A stretch of 64,000 nt of DNA from Pseudobdellovibrionaceae bacterium (GCA_020635085.1 JACKAL010000003.1:309501-373500); one strand, 5' to 3'; counted from the stretch's first letter, positions 1 to 8,989 are shown. Numbers and translations: made by a program. Notes: generated by a model not told the origin, from the sequence alone.

Positions 1-604
1 TGTTTTCCATAAGATAAGGACGAAAGTATTCAGCGATATCGATGAGTTTTTTGTAGAGAGCATCGATGTTAATTTTAGGAATATTATAAAGGTGTTCAAA
101 GAGAGAGTTTTTCTCTTCTGCCAACAATTGCAAACGTTCTTTCAGTTGTGGCGAGAAAAGGTCTTGGAACAAAAGGGCTCGACGCGAGGCGCGATCTTCG
201 TAGGCGGGACCAATGCCACGTTTTGTGGTGCCGAGATGGTGTTTGCTTTCGCGAGCGGCATCCAGCTCTCGATGAAAAGGAAGAACCAATGTGGCTTGTC
301 CAGCGATTTTAAAACGCTCGGGTGCGATAGAGTATCCAGCAGCTTTGACCATTTCCATTTCATTTTTCAGTTCGAAAAGATCGATGACCACGCCACTGCC
401 GATAAAGCACTGGGTTTTGTCGTGTAAGATGCCTGAAGGGATCAAATGAAGAACGATTTTTTTGCCATTGACGATCAAGGTGTGACCCGCGTTAGCTCCG
501 CCTTGGAAGCGTACAACCGCGTCCGTGTTTTTGGCAAAGTAATCGACAAATTTCCCTTTTCCTTCGTCTCCCCATTGGGATCCGACAATAATCGCTGTGG
601 GCAT
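1..604 (-). CDS. purA: Adenylosuccinate synthetase, N-terminal part (runs off left edge)
   Basis: Translating the minus strand from the ATG at 604-602 gives 201 residues that match adenylosuccinate synthetase: the GTP-binding loop GSQWGDEGKGK lies at about residues 8-18, followed by FQGGANAGHT, LHLIPSG and the GTTKRGIGPAYEDRASR segment. The enzyme joins aspartate to IMP using GTP, the first committed step to AMP, in the cytosol. The reading frame is open to the window edge, so the C-terminal half lies outside. A GGAG ribosome site (AAGGAGACTC) precedes the ATG on the minus strand. The identification is secure. Confidence 0.97.
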   Translation of the reverse strand, partial: MPTAIIVGSQWGDEGKGKFVDYFAKNTDAVVRFQGGANAGHTLIVNGKKIVLHLIPSGILHDKTQCFIGSGVVIDLFELKNEMEMVKAAGYSIAPERFKIAGQATLVLPFHRELDAARESKHHLGTTKRGIGPAYEDRASRRALLFQDLFSPQLKERLQLLAEEKNSLFEHLYNIPKINIDALYKKLIDIAEYFRPYLMEN

Positions 605-632
605 GAGTCTCCTTCGTTTTAACGACCTATCA

Positions 633-661
633 GAAATACCTGACAGAGGGGGTAAACTCAA
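633..661 (-). promoter_or_regulatory. Possible purA promoter
   Basis: On the minus strand TTGAGT (661-656) and TATTTC (638-633) are 17 bases apart, about 30 bases before the purA ATG. A partly symmetric CTATCAG/CTGACAG pair overlaps the -10 side and might be an operator. The -10 match is only three of six, so this is a weak inference. Confidence 0.3.
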
Positions 662-745
662 CAGAACTTTAGAAGTTTTGTGAGCGCTCAAAAGACAGGG
701 TGCTAAAAGCTAATTTTAACAAAGCACGTCACATGGAAATTTTTT

Positions 746-1708
746 TTACAACAGCTGCTCGGCCCAAGGGGTGTTGGGGGGAACGGGGTCGGAGATGTGG
801 GCGGAGCGGAAGTAGTGAATGAGTTTATCGACTGCTTCATTAGAAGCGCGAGCAATGGATTCGCGGGTGGTGGCGCCGATGTGAGGCGTGGGGAAAATAT
901 TGGAGTTACGAATCAGTGCGGAATCAGAGGAGAGGGGTTCGGTTTCAAAAACGTCGAGACCTGCGAGGAAAGATTTGTGTTCGACCAGATAGTTTTGCAA
1001 AGAGTGGGAACACACCACGGCACCGCGTGAGGCATTGATGAGCACAGCATGGGGAGAGAGCCATTCTAAAGTGCCTGGTTTTATCATGTGGAAGGTTTCT
1101 TTGGTGAGGGGCACATGAAAGGTGATGATATCCGAGTGGCGAAAGACTTCTTCAAGGCCCATGAAAGTCACTTCAGGAAATTCGTCTTGTTCGAGATAGG
1201 GATCGTGAACAAGAATTTTCATTCCGAAGGCTTTGGCTAAGTGTGCGACGCGTGAGCCGATACGCCCATAGCCGATCACACCTAAAGTTTTATTGTAAAG
1301 TTCGGAACCTAAAAGAGGTTCGCGGTCCCAAACGCCCATTTTTATATTGTCACGGGCTAATCCGTATTTGCGAAGGGTGGCGATGATAAGGCCCAACGTG
1401 TGTTCGGCGGCACTTATGGCATTGGCGTGGGGTGTATGCATCACGGCGATGCCCGCATCACGACACACGCGAAAATCAATATGATTAAAGCCACTGGTTG
1501 CAGAAATGACGACTTTTAGTTTTGGCAATTGGGAAAGTAGGTGAGCGTTGATCTCTGTGCCACTGCGAATGAGAAGGGCGGTAGCTGCGGAAAAATGTTC
1601 TTTTAACTCTGAGAGGTGAGGGGCGCTGTGCAGGTCTGTTAATCCCGTTGCTTTCAGGCGAAGAAGGGATTCGTGATCAAAGCGGTTAGCGACAAGAGTT
1701 TTATGCAC
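746..1708 (-). CDS. D-isomer-specific 2-hydroxyacid dehydrogenase (phosphoglycerate dehydrogenase-like)
   Basis: About 320 residues of the D-2-hydroxyacid dehydrogenase family. The NAD-binding glycine motif VIGYGRIGSRVA sits near residue 145, and the catalytic trio is visible as INASRG (Arg), FETEP (Glu) and PHIGATT (His). There is no C-terminal ACT domain, so it is a short SerA-type enzyme. Its start overlaps the stop of the upstream class V aminotransferase, so the two are translationally coupled and could act in serine or a related 2-oxo acid/amino acid pathway. I chose the GTG at 1708, nine bases after a GGAG; a TTG at 1723 is also possible. The exact substrate is not shown by sequence. 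Confidence 0.88.
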   Translation of the reverse strand: MHKTLVANRFDHESLLRLKATGLTDLHSAPHLSELKEHFSAATALLIRSGTEINAHLLSQLPKLKVVISATSGFNHIDFRVCRDAGIAVMHTPHANAISAAEHTLGLIIATLRKYGLARDNIKMGVWDREPLLGSELYNKTLGVIGYGRIGSRVAHLAKAFGMKILVHDPYLEQDEFPEVTFMGLEEVFRHSDIITFHVPLTKETFHMIKPGTLEWLSPHAVLINASRGAVVCSHSLQNYLVEHKSFLAGLDVFETEPLSSDSALIRNSNIFPTPHIGATTRESIARASNEAVDKLIHYFRSAHISDPVPPNTPWAEQLL

Positions 1709-2801
1709 CGGTGAGTTCTCCAATGGAGGCGCGAATAGCTTCCGCAGTTGAGGTAAGTTGTTCTTTGGTCATCCAGCCCATGTGGCCAACGCGCAAAACT
1801 TTTCCTTTAAGCTGATCCTGCCCTCCCATGACGACGATACGGTGTTTGTCTTGCAGATGACTTTGTAAGCGTGTGGTATCAACACTAGGAATGAGTAAGC
1901 AGGAAAGGCTCGGGCTTGGTGTGTGTGGAAATAAAGTCACCTGCGGATTTAAAACAAGGCGACGAAAATGGGTTGCGCGCTCGGTGTGGGCATCGAACCA
2001 ATTGGTTAAACCGATTTTTTCAATGTGCTCCAGCACCAAATCGAGAGCGCGAATAAGAGTTGTCGCCGAGCTAAAACGTGTTTGTGTTTTTTGGTTGGCT
2101 TTATATTCTTCAACGAGATTCCAGTAGTAGGTTTGCTCCGGGGCGACTGTTTTTGTTTTTTCCCAGGCTTTGTCTGATAAACTGAGGAAGGCCAGTCCTG
2201 TGGGAAGCATAAGGGCTTTTTGGGAACCGGCGATCAGAACATCGATGCCCCATTCATCCATGGGGATACTGTAGGCTCCAAGGCCAGTAATCGCATCGCA
2301 AATGAGAAGCGTTTTTGATTTGCGTGTCATCTCTGCAAGTTCTTTTAGGGGAAGCATAGCTCCCGTGCTTGTCTCGCAGGCCTGACATAAAATCGCCTCC
2401 GCATCGGCGTGGGCGAAGAGCATTTTTTTAAAGTAATCTAGATCCAAATCGTCGCCCCATTCGATCTCAATCGGCACAGAACGGTAGCCAAGGGTTTGTG
2501 CCATCTCATGCCAGCGCTGACCAAATTTTCCCGAAATAATCGAAATTACTTTTGCGCCCTTGGGCAGGGTGTTGGTGAGGGCAGCTTCCATAGCGCCTGT
2601 TCCTGTTGAGGTGAGAAGAAAGCAGTGATTTTTTGTTTGAAAAACAAGCTTTAAACGCTTGAGGCAGCGTTCTAGGATCGCTTCAAATTCATTTGTGCGA
2701 TGATGAATCACGGGTTGCGCTAATTCATTAAGCACCCATTCAGGTAAAGGCACGGGGCCGGGAGTCATAAGCTGATAACTTTGCATGTTCACAAATTTCA
2801 T
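1701..2801 (-). CDS. Class V aminotransferase (serine/alanine-glyoxylate type)
   Basis: About 366 residues with the class V PLP aminotransferase layout. The N-terminus carries LMTPGPVPLP; the cofactor pocket motif TGTGAMEAAL follows; IAGSQKALMLPTG contains the Schiff-base lysine. This family includes alanine-glyoxylate/serine-pyruvate aminotransferases and serves as a phosphoserine aminotransferase in some lineages. It lies directly upstream of and overlaps the hydroxyacid dehydrogenase gene, which makes a serine-metabolism pair likely. The ATG at 2801 was chosen because it opens just before the conserved start; a TTG at 2822 is in frame. The substrate remains an inference. Confidence 0.87.
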   Translation of the reverse strand: MKFVNMQSYQLMTPGPVPLPEWVLNELAQPVIHHRTNEFEAILERCLKRLKLVFQTKNHCFLLTSTGTGAMEAALTNTLPKGAKVISIISGKFGQRWHEMAQTLGYRSVPIEIEWGDDLDLDYFKKMLFAHADAEAILCQACETSTGAMLPLKELAEMTRKSKTLLICDAITGLGAYSIPMDEWGIDVLIAGSQKALMLPTGLAFLSLSDKAWEKTKTVAPEQTYYWNLVEEYKANQKTQTRFSSATTLIRALDLVLEHIEKIGLTNWFDAHTERATHFRRLVLNPQVTLFPHTPSPSLSCLLIPSVDTTRLQSHLQDKHRIVVMGGQDQLKGKVLRVGHMGWMTKEQLTSTAEAIRASIGELTGA

Positions 2802-2841
2802 TCTTGAAACGTCAAAAGTCAAAAGGTAGCTTATTGGGTCT

Positions 2842-3498
2842 ATGCAAAGAACATGGAACCCAGTTGGGGAACGGGTCGCTTTTCTTTTCGCCCTAATCCG
2901 CAGGAGTATTGCGTGGATTTTCGCTATGCTATATCTGCCCAGTTACGTTTATGTCGCGGTTGGGTCAATGGCGGGCTGCGCTTATCATTTTGGACCTTAT
3001 CACCGCGAGCTTCCAGGGGGTCTACATCGTATTTACGTTGCGCAGTTTGAGAATCGCACTCAAGAGGTGGGAATCGAGCCTGATATTACCGATGCGTTTA
3101 TACAAGAGATGGCCCGCTCTGGCGTGGGCGATCTGACAACGGACGCATCCCAAGCGGAAGTGGTTTTACAAGGAGTGATTCACACGGTGGATTTTTTAGG
3201 AAAAACCTCTATTGAGCTGCCAGTGAGCGACAATCAGAATACACCGCGCCGGAGAAGTATGTTCACTGAGTATCAAACTCGTATGACGATCATACTAAAA
3301 GCGGTGAATAAAAAAGACGAAGAGCTTTGGCAAGGACAGTTCATGGGTGAGAAGAACTATAAAGCACCTCAACTGACGACGTATGGTCTGCGTACGGCCA
3401 ACCCTTTATACAATCAAAATGCAAAACGACGTACGATCCGTGCCATTGCAAAAGATATGGCGACAGAGGCAATAAGTCGCATGACGGAGAATTTCTAA
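2842..3498 (+). CDS. lptE: LptE-like LPS assembly lipoprotein
   Basis: A 218-residue predicted lipoprotein. Two arginines (20-21) precede a hydrophobic stretch that ends in the lipobox-like SMAGC, so Cys46 would be lipidated. The mature protein opens with YHFGPYHRELPGG and then VAQFENRT, the usual beginning of LptE/RlpB family proteins; LptE plugs the LptD barrel that inserts LPS in the outer membrane. The gene overlaps holA by one base (TAATG), an arrangement matching the common lptE-holA order, which supports the call. The n-region is long for a signal peptide, so a different start is possible, but no better-placed ribosome site is visible. Confidence 0.75.
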   Translation: MQRTWNPVGERVAFLFALIRRSIAWIFAMLYLPSYVYVAVGSMAGCAYHFGPYHRELPGGLHRIYVAQFENRTQEVGIEPDITDAFIQEMARSGVGDLTTDASQAEVVLQGVIHTVDFLGKTSIELPVSDNQNTPRRRSMFTEYQTRMTIILKAVNKKDEELWQGQFMGEKNYKAPQLTTYGLRTANPLYNQNAKRRTIRAIAKDMATEAISRMTENF

Positions 3499-4490
3499 TG
3501 AGTTTTGAACCGCGTAGTTTTTGGCAAAACTTAAAATCGCACATCGCACCGATGTATTTGCTCTACGGTGAAGAAGACTTTTTTATTAACGAGGCTATAG
3601 GTCTCATCGAGATGGCCGCTCTTGGTGATGGGGGGCGGGATTTTAATTACGATTCGTTTCATGCTAAAGAAACGACAGTGCCGCACATTCTCGATGTAGC
3701 AGAAACCCTTCCGATGATGTCAACGCGCCGTTTGGTGATCGTTCGCGATACCGATAAGTGGAATGAATCGGATTGGTCGCAATTTGATGGGTATTTGTCT
3801 CATCCTTCGGATACGACGGTGCTTGTATTGATTATGAAGGGTATTGATAAACGTAAAAAAACACATAAGCGATTATTAGATGTGGCAACAGCAATAGAGA
3901 TGAAAAAACCCTACGACAATCAGGTGCCGCAGTGGATTCAGTACATTGCCCAGAAGTGTCGCTGCAAGATTGATCCCGATGCCGTGGGTTTACTCCATCA
4001 ATTGGTGGGATCATCCCTCGCTGATGTTTATAACGAAATGCAAAAATTATCGCAGTATTTAGGAGACCATCAAACGATTACCGCGAAAGATGTTATTTCG
4101 GTAGTATCCAATATTAAAGTGCAATCGGTCTTTGATCTTTCGCGTGCTATTGGTGATTGTGATAAGGCACGTGCGCTATTGTGTTTGTCGCAACTGCTAT
4201 CTCATGGGCAAAACGAAGTGGGAATTTTGGCGCTCGTGAGTCGGCATGTGCGCATTTTGCGTTCGGTAAAGAATGCCAAAAAAGAGGGTGTGTCGGGTGC
4301 GCAGCTGGCATCGAAGGTGGGCGTGTCTCCGTACTTCTTATCCGAGTACGAACAACAAGCCCGCCACTGGAGCGAGAAAAAAATCGAAAAAACATTTCGC
4401 GCCTTATTGGATACGGACCGTGCATTAAAATCGTCGCCGATTTCATCACACATTTGGCTTGAGAATTTCGTTATTCAAACTTGCGGGTAA
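3498..4490 (+). CDS. holA: DNA polymerase III delta subunit
   Basis: A 330-residue protein with the family start YLLYGEEDFFINEAI (degenerate Walker-like region), a central AAA+ part, and the helical C-terminus (KVGVSPYFLSEY, FRALLDTDRALKSS) typical of HolA. The delta subunit opens the sliding clamp within the clamp loader during replication. Length is normal for the family. It begins on the last base of the lptE-like stop codon, so it is co-translated. Downstream 4491-4628 contains a dispersed-repeat-like element and the terminator of the convergent rpsT. Confidence 0.92.
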   Translation: MSFEPRSFWQNLKSHIAPMYLLYGEEDFFINEAIGLIEMAALGDGGRDFNYDSFHAKETTVPHILDVAETLPMMSTRRLVIVRDTDKWNESDWSQFDGYLSHPSDTTVLVLIMKGIDKRKKTHKRLLDVATAIEMKKPYDNQVPQWIQYIAQKCRCKIDPDAVGLLHQLVGSSLADVYNEMQKLSQYLGDHQTITAKDVISVVSNIKVQSVFDLSRAIGDCDKARALLCLSQLLSHGQNEVGILALVSRHVRILRSVKNAKKEGVSGAQLASKVGVSPYFLSEYEQQARHWSEKKIEKTFRALLDTDRALKSSPISSHIWLENFVIQTCG

Positions 4491-4530
4491 TACTCTTAAC
4501 TTTATCTAGTGGCATGTCGTCATTTTGAAG

Positions 4531-4560
4531 TGTCATCCTGAGCGCAAGCGAAGGATCTCA
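4531..4560. repeat. REP-like short palindromic element
   Basis: The intergenic sequence contains TGTCATCCTGAGCG followed by CAAGCGAAGGATCTC. ATCCT and AGGAT form the outer stem and CGC/GCG the inner stem around an AA loop. Very similar TGTCATCCTGAGCGxAGCGAAGGATCT strings are, from memory, common short intergenic repeats in many bacterial genomes. Only one copy was noticed here. Confidence 0.5.
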
Positions 4561-4563
4561 AAT

Positions 4564-4589
4564 AAAAAAGGAGTGCGTAATAGCACCCC
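4564..4589 (-). terminator. Rho-independent terminator of rpsT
   Basis: On the minus strand GGGGTGC (4589-4583) pairs with GCACTCC (4576-4570), with one G-T pair, around a six-base loop, and is followed by TTTTTTA. It lies about 40 bases after the rpsT stop codon. Confidence 0.75.
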
Positions 4590-4628
4590 TTGTTTTATTT
4601 TAACGGTCTCAATGTGAATGATCGAGAA

Positions 4629-4901
4629 TTAACCCTGAAGTTTATTGATCATCAAAGAGAGTCGGCTGATTTTGCGTGAAGCCGTTTGTTTTTTCACAAC
4701 ACCTTTTTTAGCGGCTTTACCAACCGCACTGGAGTATTCTTTAAGAAGCTCAGTGGCTTTTGCTTTGTCACCAGCAGCAGCTGCCGTGCGCACTTTCTTT
4801 TCAGCAGTGCGAACAGTTCCAGTTGTTTGATTATTACGAGCGCGGCGTACAAGCGCCTGTCTAGCTTTCTTTTCTGCGGACTTTATATTTGCCAAGGTCA
4901 T
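4629..4901 (-). CDS. rpsT: 30S ribosomal protein S20
   Basis: A 90-residue basic protein beginning MTLANIKSAEKKARQ, with RRARNNQTTGTVRTAEKKVR and the terminal KKQTASRKISRLSLMINKL, the standard S20 pattern. It binds 16S rRNA early in small-subunit assembly. A strong GGAGG lies five bases before the ATG and a terminator follows. It is transcribed divergently from murJ, as in many Gram-negative genomes. Confidence 0.96.
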   Translation of the reverse strand: MTLANIKSAEKKARQALVRRARNNQTTGTVRTAEKKVRTAAAAGDKAKATELLKEYSSAVGKAAKKGVVKKQTASRKISRLSLMINKLQG

Positions 4902-4975
4902 TCCTCCAAAGTAGTCTAAAGGTTGAATACTTAATACATATCGTCGAAATTCTCAAGACTTTTAAAAGGGCCACT

Positions 4976-6557
4976 GTGCAATCAAAGCTGGCAAAAAAAA
5001 CTGAACAATCTGTAATAAAATCAGCTATTTATTTTGCTTTTGGCACCTTTCTGAGTCGTTTCGCGGGTCTTTTTCGTGAAGCGGCGCTCGTGGCGGTCTT
5101 CGATAAAACCATCTCCGATGCTTGGCAGGCGGCATTTCGTTTCCCCAATTTGTTTCGCCGTATCTTCGGTGAAGGGGCTTTGTCGGTGTGCTTTATCCCT
5201 GTTTATGTTGAGCTCAAAGAGCGTCATCAGGAGCGAGCACGGGCAGAGCTGACGGCAGGAATTCTTGGTTTGCTTTTGGTGATTCTTATTCCCTTATCGA
5301 TTGTGATTATTGGCACCATGGATCTGATTATACCGGTATGGGTTGGCGGAAAAGGCTTTTCAAGCGTACCGGGAAAGATTGAACTTACGATTTTGTTAAC
5401 CAAGTGGATGTTTCCATTTTTAATTTTGGTGAGCATTTACGCCTATTTTATGGCGCTTTTAAATGCGCATAAAAAGTTTCTTCTCACATCGGTGGCGCCG
5501 AGCCTTTTAAATATATCGATCATTGCCTCTTTTGCTTATGCTCATTTAACTGGAAAAGTTTCTGTTCTCATTCTTCTGGGTGGTGCTGTGCTTGTTGGTG
5601 GGCTACTACAGATTGTGATCATAAGCCCGACTTTTTTAAACTGCAAATACCCTATGCGTGGTCATGGGCTAATATTTGAGTCCACCGGTTCGTCGAGTAC
5701 TCAAAACTTTTCTACCGAGTGTTCTTGGTCTCGGTATTATTCAAATCATGTCGTTTGTGAACACCTATTTCGCCACGAATCTTCAGGAGGGGGCGGTTAC
5801 GTTTATTGCCCTTGCCGATCGATTGTTGAGTACCGCTTTCTCTCGTCGGAGTGAGTTTGGGTACTGCACTTTTACCGACGCTTTCAGAACATTGAGTCGA
5901 GAAAATCATGCGGGGTTTCAGCACGAAGTGCAAAAAAAATTTACGGGCTCTTCTTTTTTTTATGTATTCCAGCTTCGGTGGGACTCTATAGCTCGGCCTA
6001 TGTGTGTGTGTGTCGGTGCTTTACCAGCGCGGGCGTTTTCAGGCGGAGCAAGTAGAGGTTGTCAGTCAGATTGTGCAAATTTATTCGATCACACTCGTTG
6101 CCGCAGCGATGACGCGGGTGATGAGCCAAGTCTATTACGCAAAGAAGAACACGTTATTCCCAGCTGTGGCTTCGGGATTGGGACTCACTGTTCATTTGTT
6201 TTAGCCCCACAACTTATGAAAATTTATGGTCTCAATGGTTTGGTGTTATCGACTGCGTTCGCTGCTGTCTTAAACGGATTGTGTTTGATGGTGGTGTTGT
6301 TGTGGACAAAAGCGTTGGTGATCGACGCGTCGTTTTTACGATTCTTAGCGGTGAGTGTTGTAAGTTCCTTCCTATCTATTTTACTGCCGTTGGTTGGGGC
6401 AGAGTTATTATGCATCCGATTTTTTCAGCGGATATTGCTTTTAGGGGCAGTTGTTGTAGGTAGTGTGGGGATTTATTTTTCTTTTATGTATGTGTTAGGT
6501 GTCCCCGAGAGCCGCACTCTTCTTGTGATATTAAAGCGAAAAATCAAACGGATATAA
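4976..6557 (+). pseudogene. murJ: Lipid II flippase MurJ, broken by about eight small frameshifts
   Basis: Read across frames, this region gives a MurJ (MviN) protein of normal size, about 525 residues: FGTFLSRFAGLFREAALVAVF, FRRIFGEGALSVCFIPVY, then FVNTYFATNLQEGAVTFIALADRL and VLYQRGRF. MurJ flips lipid II for peptidoglycan synthesis in the inner membrane. Frame changes occur near 5632 (T run), 5676 (T run), 5827 (two lost bases), 5893 (T run), 5932 (A run), 5954 (T run), 6002 (GT repeat) and 6201 (T run). Between them the codons read as ordinary MurJ with no other damage. The gene is normally essential, so sequence error is more likely than decay. Start: GTG at 4976, five bases after AAGGG. 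Confidence 0.85.
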
Positions 6558-6564
6558 AAATGTG

Positions 6565-6984
6565 CTATAGGCATCGGTACGCATACCATGGCGATACTTT
6601 ACACTCATCGAAATAATTAGTACATGCCGGCCATGAAGTATCCACAACACATTCTAGTAATCCGGGATTAAAACCAATAAACGTCCAGTTGTACGTTGGA
6701 GGATTGACTATACACTGTCCGTTTTGCAAAGTGTATCCTGCGTTACAAGAAACGGCTTTACAGTAATCCCAAGTGTAGTTGGTGCGGCAATATTTCTGGC
6801 CGGTCCCATTAGGTACAGCACATGCTGCGGTGGTTTTGGGTGTGCAATCATTGGGGTTGATACTTAACCCGTTAGGCTGATAGGCGGTGGGGTCATTGCT
6901 TGGCATGATCGGATAATTCATGCAGCAGTCTTGGCTGGCGGTGGCGCTACTGCAATTCACAAACACCATCCGGATTTCCAGCAC
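6565..6984 (-). CDS. C-terminal fragment of the large pilin-like protein
   Basis: This open segment encodes a cysteine-rich tail with CNAGYTLQNGQC and paired cysteines (NCSSATASQDCC, DTSWPACTNYFDEC). It has no credible start or ribosome site of its own. In the overlap with the 6957-8135 segment, switching frame twice restores a smooth reading (QAGAGNPDGVC then VNCSSATASQDCC), so it is most likely the last part of the same protein. It ends eight bases from the convergent murJ stop. The function of the tail is unknown; disulfide-stabilised extracellular folding is an inference. Confidence 0.55.
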   Translation of the reverse strand: MLEIRMVFVNCSSATASQDCCMNYPIMPSNDPTAYQPNGLSINPNDCTPKTTAACAVPNGTGQKYCRTNYTWDYCKAVSCNAGYTLQNGQCIVNPPTYNWTFIGFNPGLLECVVDTSWPACTNYFDECKVSPWYAYRCL

Positions 6985-8135
6985 CAGCTTGCAAGCAAAA
7001 ACCAGATATGTTCATTCAAAGGTCCACTGGCGGTGTTATTCATGTTGTAATCATCAAATGTACCGTCGCCTTTAGTGGCGTTTCGACAAAGTCGATTGCC
7101 GGGGGCCATTTCTTGAATGTACTCACGGAATTCACTGGAGCGAATGTTGTAGCCTGCATCGACTTCAGCCACCTGCATGTGGATCTCACAGCCGCCCGGT
7201 AAAGTGTTAAAGCGCATGTGATAGCCATCAAGAGACATATTTGTGGTTGTGTAATCTCCGGGAATAAAGCCATTCACTTCGATGGTTCCTGTTCCACATA
7301 CCGCCGTATTGTGTAGTGTTTCACAAGGCACCCAAGGTGCCGTCGCCGTAGTAGCGCCATGATCTGAAGGAAAATAGCTGCGGGCATTGCCGTACTCTGT
7401 TAAAACTCTGTTGTTGGACCCGGTGGTTTCACCGGGGTCGTAGCGTTCCCTGATGGGAAACGCGGGAGAGCGCGGTTGATAAGTTCTGTAGCGGGTAGTT
7501 ACACCGCTACCGCCACAGCCGCGTCCTGTATTGCAATAGTATGTACCGTCTGGATAATAAAGACCAGCGACGAAAAGATCTCCGGGAGTATCCACGCGAT
7601 CTTTTGCATTAAAATAGGCATGTTGCATAAGTTCTGTCGAATAAAAGGTTGTTCGTTGAGGTGCTTCATTGCGAAAGTAGAAGCCAATTCCTGTACCACT
7701 ATTTGCTGCAGTGCCGACCTGCCGGTAAAACCATGTGGCAGCTGGTGCAGCAGCTGTGTTCGCAGCATCAGATGCAGGAGTTCCTTGCACTGGAGAACGT
7801 TGGGCCGAAAGATTGCGACACATATGAATACTTCCAGAGCGGGTGCGGGTAAGCCGCATGGTCACCCTGCGTGATGGAGGTGTTGCATTGCAAAGGTTGT
7901 AAATTCCTGGATGAGCAGAGTTGTTGGCTTGATCATAATAGGGTTTTTGTCCTGAACTCCATCCCGCAGTATTAGGTGTAGTTGAAATGACAGTATCATT
8001 GATGTTTTCTGGAATGTTGGTGTCGTCTTGATTGTTGGGGATAGCGGGCGCGCCTGTTGTGACGTAATCTTCATACTCAAGAGTTAAATTGTTCGCCGGT
8101 TGTGCCCGTATTGAAATTTTTCCTGCACACGGCAT
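6957..8135 (-). CDS. Middle fragment of the large pilin-like protein
   Basis: A segment of up to 392 codons rich in Thr, Asn, Gly and Tyr, with occasional cysteines (CNTGRGCGGSG), as in exported surface proteins; no known domain was recognised. Its apparent start MPCAGKISIR is only the upstream coding frame read one base off. Inserting one G in the GGG at about 8108 joins the pilin fragment (EKFQYG) to AQPANNLTLEYEDY in this frame. I therefore read it as the middle of one minor-pilin-like protein of about 790 residues rather than a separate gene. Confidence 0.55.
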   Translation of the reverse strand: MPCAGKISIRAQPANNLTLEYEDYVTTGAPAIPNNQDDTNIPENINDTVISTTPNTAGWSSGQKPYYDQANNSAHPGIYNLCNATPPSRRVTMRLTRTRSGSIHMCRNLSAQRSPVQGTPASDAANTAAAPAATWFYRQVGTAANSGTGIGFYFRNEAPQRTTFYSTELMQHAYFNAKDRVDTPGDLFVAGLYYPDGTYYCNTGRGCGGSGVTTRYRTYQPRSPAFPIRERYDPGETTGSNNRVLTEYGNARSYFPSDHGATTATAPWVPCETLHNTAVCGTGTIEVNGFIPGDYTTTNMSLDGYHMRFNTLPGGCEIHMQVAEVDAGYNIRSSEFREYIQEMAPGNRLCRNATKGDGTFDDYNMNNTASGPLNEHIWFLLASWCWKSGWCL

Positions 8136-8944
8136 TCTTGTGTCTGCCCTTTGCGGTCGAGATAGGTTACCGATGCAGTTACTAAAAAACCGGCATTTAT
8201 AGCGGCTGTGCTATCCTTGTTTGCGATACGATAATTGACGCTGTTGGGATGCATATCACGGTATTTGGTTCCGTTTAACTCAGGAGGATCTTGTACGTTT
8301 GTACCAAAGTTAGCTTCGTCGGCACCAGGAGGGCGAATATCAAAAGCGGTACAGCCTCCGTATGTCGCTCCGGTAGTTGTAGAAAAATGCTGTATTTTTA
8401 AATAAGAAGTACTGCTCGTAAGGCTATCTGATGTCGTATTGCCGATAATTGTACCATCGCCGTAGGAACTCAACCCTCGTGTATTGGAACAAAAACCCAA
8501 ATTTGAATTGTACAAGGCTTGCAGTGTATTCATATAACCCATGGATAAAAGATAAGGGCGAACTGTATACACAGTCCCCGAGAGTTCATAAATAGGGTCG
8601 GTGGTTGGCCAGCGATCTGAAAAAGTAACACCGGCCTCTTGATTGGAGTTCCCCAATTGGTCTGTTCCTGCAGCAGTAAAATTATAGGGTGGTGAGGTCG
8701 TTGACAACAAAGACACGGGCATGCTCAAGCGAACGCGGGCCTGTCCTTTTTGCTTTATGTTTTCAATAATTTTATGCGCTTCAGACAGACAAGCGTCGTT
8801 AGATTCTATTTTTGTTTGAAATGTTGTATTGTGCCCTGAGGTGCTCATGATGGTTAATGTGCTTCCCACAATAATCGCTAAGATTGCTGCTGCAATCATG
8901 ATTTCTACTAATGAAAAACCGGCTTTTCCCAGGTGCTTAACCAT
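8084..8944 (-). CDS. Type IV prepilin-like protein, N-terminal segment
   Basis: The start MVKHLGKAGFSLVEIMIAA is a textbook class III prepilin signal: a short charged leader, cleavage before Phe, Glu at +5 and a hydrophobic helix continuing to about residue 35. Such proteins are cut and N-methylated by PilD and enter a pilus or a type II secretion pseudopilus. The reading then runs about 250 further residues before the frame breaks at about 8108. Joined with the next two segments it would be roughly 790 residues, far larger than a major pilin, so an adhesive or minor tip pilin is plausible. The ATG at 8944 gives a canonical leader; a TTG at 8962 is in frame. Confidence 0.75.
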   Translation of the reverse strand: MVKHLGKAGFSLVEIMIAAAILAIIVGSTLTIMSTSGHNTTFQTKIESNDACLSEAHKIIENIKQKGQARVRLSMPVSLLSTTSPPYNFTAAGTDQLGNSNQEAGVTFSDRWPTTDPIYELSGTVYTVRPYLLSMGYMNTLQALYNSNLGFCSNTRGLSSYGDGTIIGNTTSDSLTSSTSYLKIQHFSTTTGATYGGCTAFDIRPPGADEANFGTNVQDPPELNGTKYRDMHPNSVNYRIANKDSTAAINAGFLVTASVTYLDRKGQTQECRVQEKFQYGHNRRTI

Positions 8945-8989
8945 TCCTCTACTTATCGGCAAAATAATGTAAAAATTCAGGAGGATACA

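Noticed and set aside
4889..4975. Upstream extension of murJ overlapping rpsT
   Set aside because: The extra 29 residues are not MurJ-like and GTG 4976 has a ribosome site.
8960..8989. Sigma-54 promoter for the prepilin gene
   Set aside because: No GG-N10-GC spacing could be found between the membrane-protein gene and the prepilin start.
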